Assembly: GCA_963674835.2 (NCBI GenBank) | Contig: CAXXKC010000003.1 | Location: 3,100,001 to 3,164,000, forward strand | DNA: 64,000 bases | Origin: G963674835 sp963674835 | GTDB lineage: Bacteria > Planctomycetota > Planctomycetia > Pirellulales > Thermoguttaceae | Direction of reading: 5' to 3' | Part shown: piece by piece, positions 52,731 to 61,617 of the stretch | Layout of the letters: each line of letters begins with the position of its first letter | How positions within the stretch are numbered: position 1 is the first letter of the stretch | Notes under the pieces: generated by a model | Databases searched by the model: none | What the model was told of the DNA's origin: nothing | What the model saw: only the letters and a program-made list of their open reading frames with translations | Translations under genes and position numbers: made by a program

Positions 52731-53804
52731 CTAGCGCATCCCGGCGCCGTAAGCCTCCAACGGTGGCTCACCGAATCGGGCAACGTACGTCGCGTCGATC
52801 CAGGCAGCAAACGTCGTGATATGACGCACCCCGCGCTCCTCGTACGTCTTCAAGTCATCCACAAAGACCTCTTCGTTCCAGGGAATCGCCCGGAGCCGCT
52901 CTCGCTTCCAATCGGCAAAACGCGATTCGTCCAGCCAATACTCCAGCGCCTGCGAACCCTCGCGGCCGAACACTTCCAGATTGGCGTCCAGGCGATCCAG
53001 CAGCTCGCCGTGACCGATCCCGCGGCCCTTCGCATCCCGCTGGCTCAGCGGAACGTCGTACCGGCGCTCGATCGGCGCATATTCCAAGAAAATCCCCGGC
53101 TCTGGCTTCACCTGCTCCGGCGGCGCCAATGTCCGCGCATACGCCAAGTGCGCCAATCGCGCCCGCACGTCTACCGCCTTCAGCGCCTTGAGCATTCGGT
53201 TCTCCAGAATCAACGCCTGATCGCTGTCCGACAATCCGCGACACTTCCCACACCTGCACATCGGCCGCCCGTCGTCGATCCAGTAGAAGTACCGACCCGT
53301 CGTCGGCCGCAACAACTCGGCGTACTTCACTGCATTCTCGCAAACCACTCCCAAGGCCGCCTCCGAATGAACGCACAGATTGTAATCGCCCACCCGCTCC
53401 CCGTGCTCATCCATGCGGAACATGCTCGGATCCTTCTCGAACAGTTTCCGTGGCAGCAAATCACCGATCGCATGCAACTCGTGCTCGACTTCGAGCTTTC
53501 GCCTCCGGCAATCCTCCAGAAACCGTTGCCCGCGACCGCTCCGAACAAACGCCGCCACCTCATGCGGAAAAATGTGTGTCCCGATCGTCGTCAGCCCGGC
53601 CGCCTCCGCTCGTGCCGGCCAGTCGAGCGTGCTCAAATCGTCGACGGTCAACACCACGCCGCGCGTGACGAATCGCGGCCCGCCCGCCGCAGCCTCCGCC
53701 GCTCGAACACTCCGGCCGTCCCTCCGATCCACCAGCGCGGGCCCGGCTATCACACAGGCCGCGGCTGCCAGAAACCTCCGCCGACTCACGAACTTCCGCT
53801 GCAT
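52731..53804 (-). CDS. Tat-exported DUF4838-like protein
   Basis: This 357-residue protein has a Tat signal (FVSRRRFLAAAACVIAGPALV) and AGGGA 8 bases upstream. The body resembles DUF4838, a family associated with alpha-glucuronidase or GH20-like folds: SEAALGVVCENAVKYAELL followed by RYFYWIDDGRPMCRCGKCRGLSDSDQ, with a CRCGKC Cys pair and the DxxxxC block typical of the family, then YAPIERRYDVPL. It probably binds or hydrolyses a carbohydrate outside the cell membrane. It is 238 bases from the divergent gene at 54043, and both are exported. The substrate is unknown. Confidence 0.72.
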   Translation of the reverse strand: MQRKFVSRRRFLAAAACVIAGPALVDRRDGRSVRAAEAAAGGPRFVTRGVVLTVDDLSTLDWPARAEAAGLTTIGTHIFPHEVAAFVRSGRGQRFLEDCRRRKLEVEHELHAIGDLLPRKLFEKDPSMFRMDEHGERVGDYNLCVHSEAALGVVCENAVKYAELLRPTTGRYFYWIDDGRPMCRCGKCRGLSDSDQALILENRMLKALKAVDVRARLAHLAYARTLAPPEQVKPEPGIFLEYAPIERRYDVPLSQRDAKGRGIGHGELLDRLDANLEVFGREGSQALEYWLDESRFADWKRERLRAIPWNEEVFVDDLKTYEERGVRHITTFAAWIDATYVARFGEPPLEAYGAGMR

Positions 53805-54042
53805 GATGCGTCCCTTATCGAGTCCTGCACGACCAATGCGCGTCGAGCGGTAACCGGGGCCCGTTCAACTCCTCCGCGAGGCCGCACCGTCTCCCCTGGC
53901 CCCCTTTCCCCGATCGGAACGCAGTCTGCTCGACTCCCCCCAACCGTGCAATACCCCGATTTAGCGGTTGCCGACGACCGGACCTCCTCGCACCATGAAG
54001 CTCGTCCACACTTCGTCCCTGCCTCTCACGGAACAATCGCCG

Positions 54043-55152
54043 ATGCGTTTCGCACTATTCGCCATCGGCACCATACTCCTCGTCGCAACCCCCGCCTCTC
54101 CCGACGAGCCGCAGCCGCCGGCCGCCCAACGACGCGTCGACGTGCATCTCTTCGGCGGCGACCTCACACCCGGCGCTCCGCTGGCATCGTGGTACCACTC
54201 CATCGGCATAACCGACGTCTGGCTCTATCCGTTGCGCGGAGCGTTTCCTCAAGATCAGCACCCGGACAGCCAACAAACGGCCGAGCAGCTCGGCCGCGAC
54301 GGCACGCTCAACAACTATCGCACAAACGCCGTTCGCTACTGGTGGTTCGAACGCCCCGTGCCCGACTACTTCTACGCCACCACCAAACGAGCCGACGCTC
54401 CCCAGGCGAACCTCTGGGACAGCAGCCGCGACACCGACCAGCTCTGGGCCGACGTCTGCCGGCGAATTCGCGAAATCTATCCCACTGCCCGGCGCGCAGG
54501 CTTCACCGGCTTCGTCTTTGACAACGAATCCTACTACAGCTACCAAGGTGACGAGAGCGGCCGCAACAAACCCTGGGTCTGGGGCGGACACGATAGCCAG
54601 TACGGCACCTCCGGCAACTACTACCGCCGCGGCCTCCAGGTCGGCCAGGCCATCCACGACGTCTGGCCCGATGCCAAGGTCATCATGGTCTACGCCCACG
54701 GCTATCCGGGCGAACGGTGGTGGTATCAGGGCGTCAAAGATGGCGGCACCCAACTCCTCCTCGGCCCGGAGCACACCTACGGCGCAGGCCCCGGCGACTT
54801 TGGCACCGCCTACTACCAGGTCTGGTGGAATGGCCAGCGGACCAAGCAGACCTGCGACTGGAAACAAACGCAATTCCCCTTCATCACCAGCAACCGCCAG
54901 ATCCTTGCCGGTCTCTTCCCCATCGATTTCGGCTCACGCAAACCCAACTACCGCGCCCGCGATTTCCGCGAACAGTTGCTCTCCGCAGCAACCGAAGACA
55001 CCGCTCCCATCGGCGTCTGGCTATGGCCCCAGGGCCCCTTCACCCCACAGAGCTGGCTATCCGTCCAATACGCCGACGGCGACACGGCCGAGACCTATCT
55101 CCAAGCCCTCCGCCAATTCAGCTCCGCCTTCGCCGATCCCAAAGCCCGCTGA
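54043..55152 (+). CDS. Secreted hypothetical, glycoside-hydrolase-like
   Basis: This 369-residue exported protein has a signal peptide (MRFALFAIGTILLVATPASPD) when the start is placed at 54043. An in-frame ATG at 53995 would add 16 residues without a signal. The fold looks like a TIM barrel: DVHLFGGDLTPGAPLASWYHSIG, then FTGFVFDNESYYSYQGDESG (acidic Asp-Asn-Glu), DVWPDAKVIMVYAHGYPG and APIGVWLWPQGPF. It lacks a family I can name. It could be a hydrolase acting on the same carbohydrate as the divergent DUF4838-like protein, which is inference. Confidence 0.62.
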   Translation: MRFALFAIGTILLVATPASPDEPQPPAAQRRVDVHLFGGDLTPGAPLASWYHSIGITDVWLYPLRGAFPQDQHPDSQQTAEQLGRDGTLNNYRTNAVRYWWFERPVPDYFYATTKRADAPQANLWDSSRDTDQLWADVCRRIREIYPTARRAGFTGFVFDNESYYSYQGDESGRNKPWVWGGHDSQYGTSGNYYRRGLQVGQAIHDVWPDAKVIMVYAHGYPGERWWYQGVKDGGTQLLLGPEHTYGAGPGDFGTAYYQVWWNGQRTKQTCDWKQTQFPFITSNRQILAGLFPIDFGSRKPNYRARDFREQLLSAATEDTAPIGVWLWPQGPFTPQSWLSVQYADGDTAETYLQALRQFSSAFADPKAR

Positions 55153-55471
55153 TGCCGCCCTTTCATTGCCACCTTCTCGTAACACACCCCCCATACAGAT
55201 GATTGCCCCAGGTTGATCTCATCCATGCTGACGGGCGCCTCAGCCGATCCGGCCCAAACTTGCCAATCACCCCGGCGCTGCAAAAATAGTGCATCACCCG
55301 CAATCGGACAGCCGAAGGCAGCGCCGCCGAAAGACCACGTCGTCGACCGTTCGCCACTCGCTTGGTTCGTCTGCAAGGTGATCGCTCGGTCCGACGGGGT
55401 GCATCGAGCGGGCCACCGACATTGTCGCAAACGGCTGAAGACGAGCACGCACTGTTTTGGGAGAGAAAGCC
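55153..55471. other. Intergenic region, no gene seen
   Basis: This 319-base gap leads to the DUF1254 gene, for which GGGAGAG (55459-55465) is the ribosome site. I see no further feature, apart from ordinary promoter space. Confidence 0.5.
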
Positions 55472-57031
55472 ATGAAGTTGAAGGTTCAATCCGTGAGGCC
55501 GGCTACCATCCGAGATTTGGCAGTCCTTGCCCTAGCCTTCGGCGTCCTGTTGAGCTGCGAAATCGTGCACGCTCAACAGACCGGACAAGCGCAGCCAACC
55601 AAGTACAAGATGACCACACCGACGCCCCCGGGCATCGCCATCCCCGACACGATCGACACACGTCTCGGCACGCTCAACTTCTCCGACGGCGTCCCAGACG
55701 AGGCGAGCACCCAGAAGCTCTTCGACAACCTCGACTTTCAACACGCTGTGCAGGCGTACTTGTTGGGCCTGCCCGTCGTGAACCAGGCAAGCAACCATAA
55801 CAACATCGTCAAGATCGGCCCGGCGAATCTGACCGTGCCGATCTGGGAAAACCTGGTCGACTCCACGACCATCGAACTCACCGCCAACGACAACACACCC
55901 TACACCTGGTTCTGGCTCGACCTGCGCAAGGGGCCCATCGTGGTCGAGGCGCCGCCGAAAGTGCTCGGGCTCGTCAACGATATTTGGTATCACTGGAACG
56001 GCGATATCGGCATCACCGGCCCGGATCGGGGCAAAGGCGGAAAATACCTCTTCTTGCCGCCCGGCTACAAAGGCAACGCCCCTGATGGCTACTTCGTGGT
56101 GCGCCCAGGTTCCTTCAACGTCTGGATCGCTTGGCGAAGCTTCCTCGTCGACGGCGATCCCAAGCCCGGCGTCGATGCGGTCAAGAAGTTCACAAAGGTC
56201 TATCCGCTTTCCCAGGCCGACAATCCTCCGCAACTCAAGTTCGTGAACATGTCCGGCCAGCCCTTCAACATGGTTGGTCCCGCCGATGATCGGTTCTGGG
56301 AGTTGCTCAACCAGGTCGTGCAAGACGAGCCCACCAACACCGTCGATCCAACCACGCTCGGCCTCTGGGCATCGATCGGCATTCAGAAGGGCAAGCCGTT
56401 CTCGCCCGACGCCCGCATGAAGAAGATCCTCACCGAGGCCGCCGCAGTCGGCGACGCCACGGCGCGCGCGATCGCCTACCGCATGCGTGAAAAGGGTGCT
56501 CGCTTCTTCAACGACCGGCAATGGAGGGTCGGCTTCCTCGGTGGCTACAAGTTCCAGTGGCAGCCGGGAGTATCCCATCTGAATGCAGCCGCATTCTTCT
56601 TCTTCCTCGCCACCGGCGTGACGCCGGCGATGGACACACAGATCGTCGGCAAGGGATCAACGTACCCCTGGACGGCTCTCGATGCCGACGGAAAACCCTT
56701 CGACGGTGGCAAGAATTACCGCCTCCACCTGCCGCCCAACATCCCGGTTGCCACCTTCTGGTCGGCGATCGTCTACGACACGCAGACTCGGTCCATGCTG
56801 CAAACCGACAGCCAATTCCCGAGCGTAAGCAGCCAGAACAAAGATCTGCAAGTCAATGCCGACGGGTCCGTCGACGTGTATTTCGGCCCGAAAGCACCCG
56901 CCGGCAAGCAGGGTAACTGGGTTCAAACCATCCCCGGCAAGGGCTGGTTCATGATCCTGCGACTCTATGGGCCGCTCGAGCCCTGGTTCAACAAGACTTG
57001 GCGGCCCGGGGATATCGAACTGCTCGATTAG
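55472..57031 (+). CDS. DUF1254/DUF1214 family secreted protein
   Basis: This 519-residue protein starts at MKLKVQSVRPAT and has a signal sequence (DLAVLALAFGVLLSCEIVHAQQ). The N-terminal half is DUF1254 (VQAYLLGLPVVNQASNHNNIVKIGP, TYWFWLDLRKGPIVVEAPP-like) and the C-terminal half DUF1214 (FPSVSSQNKDLQVNADGSVDVYFGPKAP, GNWVQTIPGKGWFMILRLYGPL). Family members are common in bacteria and lack a proven function. The TAG stop is formed with the first bases of repeat element D, so the gene end coincides with an insertion edge. A second, decayed copy of part of this gene is at 60111. Confidence 0.88.
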   Translation: MKLKVQSVRPATIRDLAVLALAFGVLLSCEIVHAQQTGQAQPTKYKMTTPTPPGIAIPDTIDTRLGTLNFSDGVPDEASTQKLFDNLDFQHAVQAYLLGLPVVNQASNHNNIVKIGPANLTVPIWENLVDSTTIELTANDNTPYTWFWLDLRKGPIVVEAPPKVLGLVNDIWYHWNGDIGITGPDRGKGGKYLFLPPGYKGNAPDGYFVVRPGSFNVWIAWRSFLVDGDPKPGVDAVKKFTKVYPLSQADNPPQLKFVNMSGQPFNMVGPADDRFWELLNQVVQDEPTNTVDPTTLGLWASIGIQKGKPFSPDARMKKILTEAAAVGDATARAIAYRMREKGARFFNDRQWRVGFLGGYKFQWQPGVSHLNAAAFFFFLATGVTPAMDTQIVGKGSTYPWTALDADGKPFDGGKNYRLHLPPNIPVATFWSAIVYDTQTRSMLQTDSQFPSVSSQNKDLQVNADGSVDVYFGPKAPAGKQGNWVQTIPGKGWFMILRLYGPLEPWFNKTWRPGDIELLD

Positions 57032-57121
57032 AGCGCATCGAGCGTGTGGGTAGCGTGTATTTCGCTTCTGAAACCACAGAAACACGCCGCCACGAACGCT
57101 CCAGTTAGGGGCGACACGCAC
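57031..57121. repeat. Dispersed hairpin element, copy D
   Basis: This copy is TA-flanked (57029-57030 and 57122-57123). The left TA and first G are the TAG stop of the DUF1254 gene. GTAGCGTG and the core GAAACCACAGAAACACGCCG are kept with one change, while the right outer arm has CGCTCC instead of CGCTAC. It lies between converging genes, as copy C does. Confidence 0.8.
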
Positions 57122-57162
57122 TAGCGCGGGCCTCGGCGCCCTCGAACAATCCAACGACGCGA

Positions 57163-57199
57163 CGCCGGAGTGATAGCGATCGCTCCTATCACTCCGGCG
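57163..57199. terminator. 14-bp perfect inverted repeat, terminator candidate
   Basis: CGCCGGAGTGATAG (57163-57176) pairs without mismatch with CTATCACTCCGGCG (57186-57199) around a 9-base loop. It lies between the converging DUF1254 and chemoreceptor genes. The right arm overlaps the last codons of the DUF1559 remnant, so the arm itself is older coding sequence. A T-run is absent. Confidence 0.55.
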
Positions 57200-57239
57200 A
57201 CGCAGTGTCCCCTGCCGCCCGCGTGAACAGCGACACAAA
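57189..57239 (-). pseudogene. Remnant of a DUF1559 gene 3' end
   Basis: Read on the minus strand from 57239 the sequence encodes FVSLFTRAAGDTASPE and a TGA stop at 57189-57191. The intact DUF1559 protein encoded at 60235 ends FVSLFTRAAGDIVSPGW. The match covers the last ~16 residues and stops at the chemoreceptor gene edge (57253), so the rest of the DUF1559 gene appears to be lost. Without an open upstream frame this cannot be a gene now. Confidence 0.75.
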
Positions 57240-57252
57240 GCATGCCGCTTGC

Positions 57253-59700
57253 TCAACGGGAGCCGGGGCCTGTGGTCTTGAAACGCCCCACCAAATCGCG
57301 GAGCGCCACGGCCTGGGCACCGAGTTCCTGGCTGCTCGAAGCCATTTGCTCACTGCCCGCAGCCGCCTGTTCGGTCACGTCCGAAACACTCTGGATGCCG
57401 TGAGACACCTCCTGGGCGCTGGCCGCTTGTTGGAGCATCGCGCCGGCAATCTCCGAAATCTGCTTCGCGGTGGCGTCGACGCTCTGGATGATCTGCGTAA
57501 GTGCCTCGCCGGTCTGTGCACTCAATCCCGCGCCTTCTTCCACCCGCTTCGTAGATTCCTTGATCAGGGCCGATATCTCGCGAGCGGCCTGGTTCGAACG
57601 CTCGGCCAGCTTGCGCACTTCATCCGCCACCACGGCAAATCCCATCCCGTGTTCTCCGGCGCGAGCGGCCTCGATTGCCGCGTTCAACGCCAGCAAGTTC
57701 GTCTGGCTGGCGATGTCGGAGATCACCTGGATGATCTCGCTGATCTGCTCCGAGCTGCCGCGAATCAGTTCCATCGCCTCGATCGACTTCCGAACAGCCG
57801 CACCTCCCTGCTCCGCCATCTCGCTGGCCTGACGTGCCACGTCGTCGGCCTGGGTGGCCCCCTGTTTGACCTGGTCGATCGACTGCGCGAGCATGTTGAC
57901 CGAAGCGGTGATCTCTTCTACCCCTGAGGCCTGAATCTGCGCACCGGATGCAAGGCTCTGCGAACTCTCGGCAATGATTCGGGAACCTTCGGCAAATTGC
58001 GCTGCACTCTCGCTGACTTGGCCAATGACCCCCGCGAGATCCTGGAGCATCTGGCGGATGGCCGCGGCGAGATGATCCACGGGTTCGTCGCCTTCGATCT
58101 CGACCTGTTTGGTCAAGTCGCCCTGGGCGGCCGCGGCCACCACCTCGAGCAGATGATTCACCTTGCGTTGCAGGACTTCTCCAGCAGCACGATCGGCTTG
58201 AGCACGCTGGCGCTCCTTGTCGGCTTCCTCGTCCTTGCGCCGCTGTTCTTCGTCGATCCGGCGCTGTTGCTCCTGGCGACGTTGATCCTCCAACTCGCGC
58301 TCGCGTTCCATGGCCACGCGCTGCTGTTCCGCTTTCTGCGCCTCCAGACGCTGTTGATGCTCGGCAGCCTCGCGCACTTCTTCCATGGCCCGGCCCGTTG
58401 CCTCAACGGCCGTGTTGATCGAAGCGGCCATGCGACCAAATTCGTCTTTGCTGGTGATATTCAGCCGCTGGCTGTAGTCGCCGGCAACGACTTTCTCCAT
58501 GACGTTCACAGTTTGAACCAGCGGCCGGCTCATGCGTCGAGCAGCCACCCATGCCAGTCCGCCACAACAGACAATGGCTAGGAGCGCTCCGCCAATGGAC
58601 CAGTAGAGTATCTGGTTGATGGCGCCGTCGATCTCGTTCAAAACGTCCCCGTAGTCGTCCTCGTACGCCCCCACGCCGATAACCCAGTCCCAAGGCTGAA
58701 AATACGTCACCGCAGCGATCTTCCAGCGAGCGTTTTTCTCACCGCTGTTACGCCAGGGATAGCGTTCGAAATCGGTCTGGCCATCATGGGTATTCGTCGC
58801 TTTCTGGATCAACGACTGAATGAAAAGATTGCCATTGGCATCCTTCGATTCCCAGATGTTCTCGCCGTCACGCTTGCCCTTGGCCGAAACAATGTACTTG
58901 CCCTTCTGGTCGCCGGTGCCTCCCAGCACGAATACGTAGCCCGTCTTGCCAGGAATGATGTCCATGATGCCCTGACGCAAGGCGGCATCGTCCTCTTGCT
59001 TCACCCCGAAGTACAAGGCTCCGCACACGCGCTTCTTGGCGTCGTAGATTGGTTCATAGGATGTGAGGTACCAGTCGTTGACCACGAAGGCCCGCCCTGA
59101 GTAGGTTTCTCCCTGGAGAATCTTGGAAACGACCGGGTTCTGCTTGCCGTCTGGCCCGACGGCCGGAATATACGTGCCGATCGCACGCGCGCCTTCGAGT
59201 GTCTCAACGTTCGTGCACACCCGGAGCAGATCCCCGGCCTCGTTCATGCGCTGAAAAATCGTGCACGTTCCTCCAACCATCGCTTTCACTTCGTCAACCA
59301 CGGGCGACGATGTGGCCACGTTTCGGTTCTGTCCCAGCCACTGGCCGCCAACCAGCATCTTGGGTAGCTCTACGGTGCGAGCCTCCTTGTCAAACTGGTT
59401 GATTGCGTTCCAGGCCACCTTCTCTTCCGAAAGAGAGACGGCCCCCATTCGCTGAAGCTCGTTCCTTGCCACATTCAGGTTGCCGGCCAGTTGCTTGGTG
59501 AGGTTCTGATTCGCGCTCCGAAGCATCAGGTACACGTCTTTGGCGATCTTGGCACATTCGCCGCGCCCCATCTGATCCACCTGAGTGGTCAGCTCTGAAC
59601 GCAGACGCTTCTGCGACCCCTGCACGGCCGCAATAATGATCGCCGACGTAAGGAAAATACCCAACACGCTTAAACCCAAGATCTTTGTTCGAAAGCTCAT
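57253..59700 (-). CDS. Methyl-accepting chemotaxis protein with Cache sensor
   Basis: This 815-residue chemoreceptor begins at MSFRTKILGLSVLG with GAGGAG 9 bases upstream. One membrane helix (LGLSVLGIFLTSAIIIAAV) precedes a large extracytoplasmic Cache-type sensor (residues ~35-350, with KISRV-like and GKTGYVFVLGGTGDQKGKYIVSAKGK). A second helix (GGALLAIVCCGGLAWVAARRM), HAMP, and a long Arg/Glu/Gln coiled coil (MERERELEDQRRQEQQRRIDE) lead to the signalling hairpin tip (LLALNAAIEAARAGEHGMGFAVVADEVRKLAERSNQ). The ligand is unknown, and no che genes lie beside it. It abuts a DUF1559 remnant. Confidence 0.92.
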   Translation of the reverse strand: MSFRTKILGLSVLGIFLTSAIIIAAVQGSQKRLRSELTTQVDQMGRGECAKIAKDVYLMLRSANQNLTKQLAGNLNVARNELQRMGAVSLSEEKVAWNAINQFDKEARTVELPKMLVGGQWLGQNRNVATSSPVVDEVKAMVGGTCTIFQRMNEAGDLLRVCTNVETLEGARAIGTYIPAVGPDGKQNPVVSKILQGETYSGRAFVVNDWYLTSYEPIYDAKKRVCGALYFGVKQEDDAALRQGIMDIIPGKTGYVFVLGGTGDQKGKYIVSAKGKRDGENIWESKDANGNLFIQSLIQKATNTHDGQTDFERYPWRNSGEKNARWKIAAVTYFQPWDWVIGVGAYEDDYGDVLNEIDGAINQILYWSIGGALLAIVCCGGLAWVAARRMSRPLVQTVNVMEKVVAGDYSQRLNITSKDEFGRMAASINTAVEATGRAMEEVREAAEHQQRLEAQKAEQQRVAMERERELEDQRRQEQQRRIDEEQRRKDEEADKERQRAQADRAAGEVLQRKVNHLLEVVAAAAQGDLTKQVEIEGDEPVDHLAAAIRQMLQDLAGVIGQVSESAAQFAEGSRIIAESSQSLASGAQIQASGVEEITASVNMLAQSIDQVKQGATQADDVARQASEMAEQGGAAVRKSIEAMELIRGSSEQISEIIQVISDIASQTNLLALNAAIEAARAGEHGMGFAVVADEVRKLAERSNQAAREISALIKESTKRVEEGAGLSAQTGEALTQIIQSVDATAKQISEIAGAMLQQAASAQEVSHGIQSVSDVTEQAAAGSEQMASSSQELGAQAVALRDLVGRFKTTGPGSR

Positions 59701-60234
59701 TGCGACACGCTCCTCTTCTTCAAGTCCACACCGCACTTCTGGATCATGCTCTACGACTAGGGCCTAGCCGCTTCCAATGCGAAGAACCTTCCGAACAAGG
59801 GTTGTCCTCGTTCTCTTGCTTGGGCCAGTAAACACTAGCTCACCGGTTACAGCGTGCAAGACGGGCCGATCGGGTGACAAGCATCCTGAAAAATGACGGC
59901 CCACTTGAGCCAAAGTCGGGGGGGAAGACCGTGCTGATCGGATGATACAGTGCAGCCCGGATGCCGCATTGCCGAACCCACCGTCAGAGACTTGGTCGTC
60001 CAGAGAGCTCGCCCAACCCCTACTCCACCGTCAACCCGCAGTCCACATTTGGGACCGCGCGCCTGCACATTCTCTGCGGGTGTTCGCCTGAGAATCTCTC
60101 GGCCCGCGCCGGCCTCTGGGCATCGATTGGCATTCCAAAGGGCAAGTTCTCCTCGCCCGATGCCCGCATGAAGAAGATCCTCTCCGAGGCCGACGACCGA
60201 AACCCCGTTCGATGGCGGCTACAATGATAGCCTT
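59701..60234. other. Intergenic region with decayed gene sequence
   Basis: This 534-base gap lies between two minus-strand genes. It contains the DUF1254 remnant (60111-60192) and possibly a weaker segment of the same gene at about 60020-60052 (STVNPQSTFG against NTVDPTTLG, same frame). The proximal part (59701-59950) shows no clear feature besides the promoter side of the chemoreceptor gene. Confidence 0.6.
60111..60192 (+). pseudogene. Remnant of a DUF1254/DUF1214 gene
   Basis: These bases encode GLWASIGIPKGK and FSSPDARMKKILSEAD, nearly identical to GLWASIGIQKGK and FSPDARMKKILTEA of the intact gene (56360-56440). DNA identity is high over about 80 bases. Surrounding sequence has no further convincing homology apart from a weak in-frame stretch 60 bases upstream, and no full ORF remains. 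It is a fragment of a second copy of the DUF1254 gene. Confidence 0.85.
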
Positions 60235-61191
60235 CTACCACCCCGGCGACACAATATCGCCTGCCGCCCGTGTAAACAATGACACAAATGTGTCCGCATC
60301 CATGGTCTGGGGGTGGAACCGCACGTGGCCATCGCCGTACAGAAAGTTGCAGCCGCCCGGATGAAAACTGTAGATCTCGTTGTCGTTGCTGCAGTTCATG
60401 ATTCGGATGCCGTCGCAGAGGTGCTGCACCCAGATCTCTGCTTCGTCGTCCGCCCACCGCGAACCGCTGACGACGACACTCGGATCGCCTCGCGCCCCGC
60501 CCACCCATAGCTCCGGCCGCCCTCCATCCTCGAAAAGCATAAACGTATTCGACAACCCGTCCGTCACGTCCGTGATCCCGCACGGCCGGGCGTTCGGATA
60601 CTCCGGCAGCAGTTTTGAGCGAAAGAGATTCTCCCAATTCGACCGGTCGGGAACGCCGCTGTCTCGCAGGAGAGTTCGCGCCCAAATGTCCTCGCAGGTA
60701 GTGTAGTCGGTGACCCACTGCCGCCCACCCGGCGCGCTCGGACACACGAACAAGGCAATGTGCGTGTCCACCGCCGACTTGTTCACTGCCGCCGACCAAC
60801 TCGAGTCGAAGTGATAGCGATCGTACACCGGCTGCTGCTCCACGTACGGAAGAATGTACGTCAGCATGAAATGGCACGGCACCCGACAGTACGCCGGCGG
60901 AAACAACCTGTGCGACTGCTCGTACAGATGTATCCCCAAACCAATCTGCTTCAGGTTGTTCGAGCAGTGCATGCGGCGGGCTGCTTCCCGCGCCGCCTGC
61001 ACCGCCGGCAACAGAAGGGCCGCCAGCATCCCGACAATGCCCACCACCACCAGCAACTCAACGAGCGTGAACCCCGACCGCGCATCGTCGTCCTCGCAAC
61101 GTGCACGGCCTACGCGCCGGCGCCGCAGCGCCCACGGCCCCCAGCCGCATCGCGTCCACATCCGCACGCTGCGCTTCTCTCGCCCAAACAC
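60235..61191 (-). CDS. DUF1559 family protein with type IV pilin-like N-terminus
   Basis: This protein of about 318 residues has the planctomycete DUF1559/SBP-like layout. The N-terminus is basic. SGFTLVELLVVVGIVGMLAA is the type IV prepilin-like cleavage and methylation site with its hydrophobic helix, and AVQAAREAARRMHCSNNLKQIGL follows. The C-terminal H-X9-DG-type region reads FLYGDGHVRFHPQTMDAD. I place the start at GTG 61191 because GGGAGG stands 5 bases before it; ATG 61212 is possible. Such proteins are often secreted by pseudopilin machinery and occur by the hundred in planctomycetes. The role is unknown. The last 16 residues recur in the remnant at 57189. Confidence 0.87.
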   Translation of the reverse strand: MFGREKRSVRMWTRCGWGPWALRRRRVGRARCEDDDARSGFTLVELLVVVGIVGMLAALLLPAVQAAREAARRMHCSNNLKQIGLGIHLYEQSHRLFPPAYCRVPCHFMLTYILPYVEQQPVYDRYHFDSSWSAAVNKSAVDTHIALFVCPSAPGGRQWVTDYTTCEDIWARTLLRDSGVPDRSNWENLFRSKLLPEYPNARPCGITDVTDGLSNTFMLFEDGGRPELWVGGARGDPSVVVSGSRWADDEAEIWVQHLCDGIRIMNCSNDNEIYSFHPGGCNFLYGDGHVRFHPQTMDADTFVSLFTRAAGDIVSPGW

Positions 61192-61617
61192 AGCACCCTC
61201 CCGGCACCCCATCGCCGCTGGCGATCACGCGACACATCATATGTCCCGAAACCACCGTCAGCGAGACCCCTCGACACTCCAACACACTACGGCTCCAATG
61301 CCGCGCCGGCTCACGCCTGTTGTACACGGCAACACAGAATCCGAAAACACCCCCGCCATAAGGACGTAATTGCCAGAACAATCCTGGCCCATCCTGTTCC
61401 CGCCCCCTTCCGCGACCATACAATACACAGAATCGTCGACGGCACCAAGTGTGTGCTTCCGTAACCCGAACCGATACAATGACACTCTCCGCCTCTCCGG
61501 AGCCAAACCCGCATAGCCGCGACCACGGGCCGTTCCCCGCTTGCTGCTCGCCCATTGCAGCAGCCATCGCTCGCCGACGCCCGTAGCTCCCCCCTCCAAT
61601 TCTCCAAAGCCCCCGAC
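61192..61617. other. Divergent promoter region
   Basis: This 426-base gap separates the DUF1559 gene (minus) from the methyltransferase/reductase gene (plus). I searched by eye for a SAM or cobalamin riboswitch before the latter and saw none; no strong ribosome site stands before ATG 61618 either. Confidence 0.5.

Noticed and set aside
61192..61617. Possible SAM or cobalamin riboswitch before the methionine-synthesis fusion gene
   Set aside because: No conserved core of either class is visible by eye in the leader.
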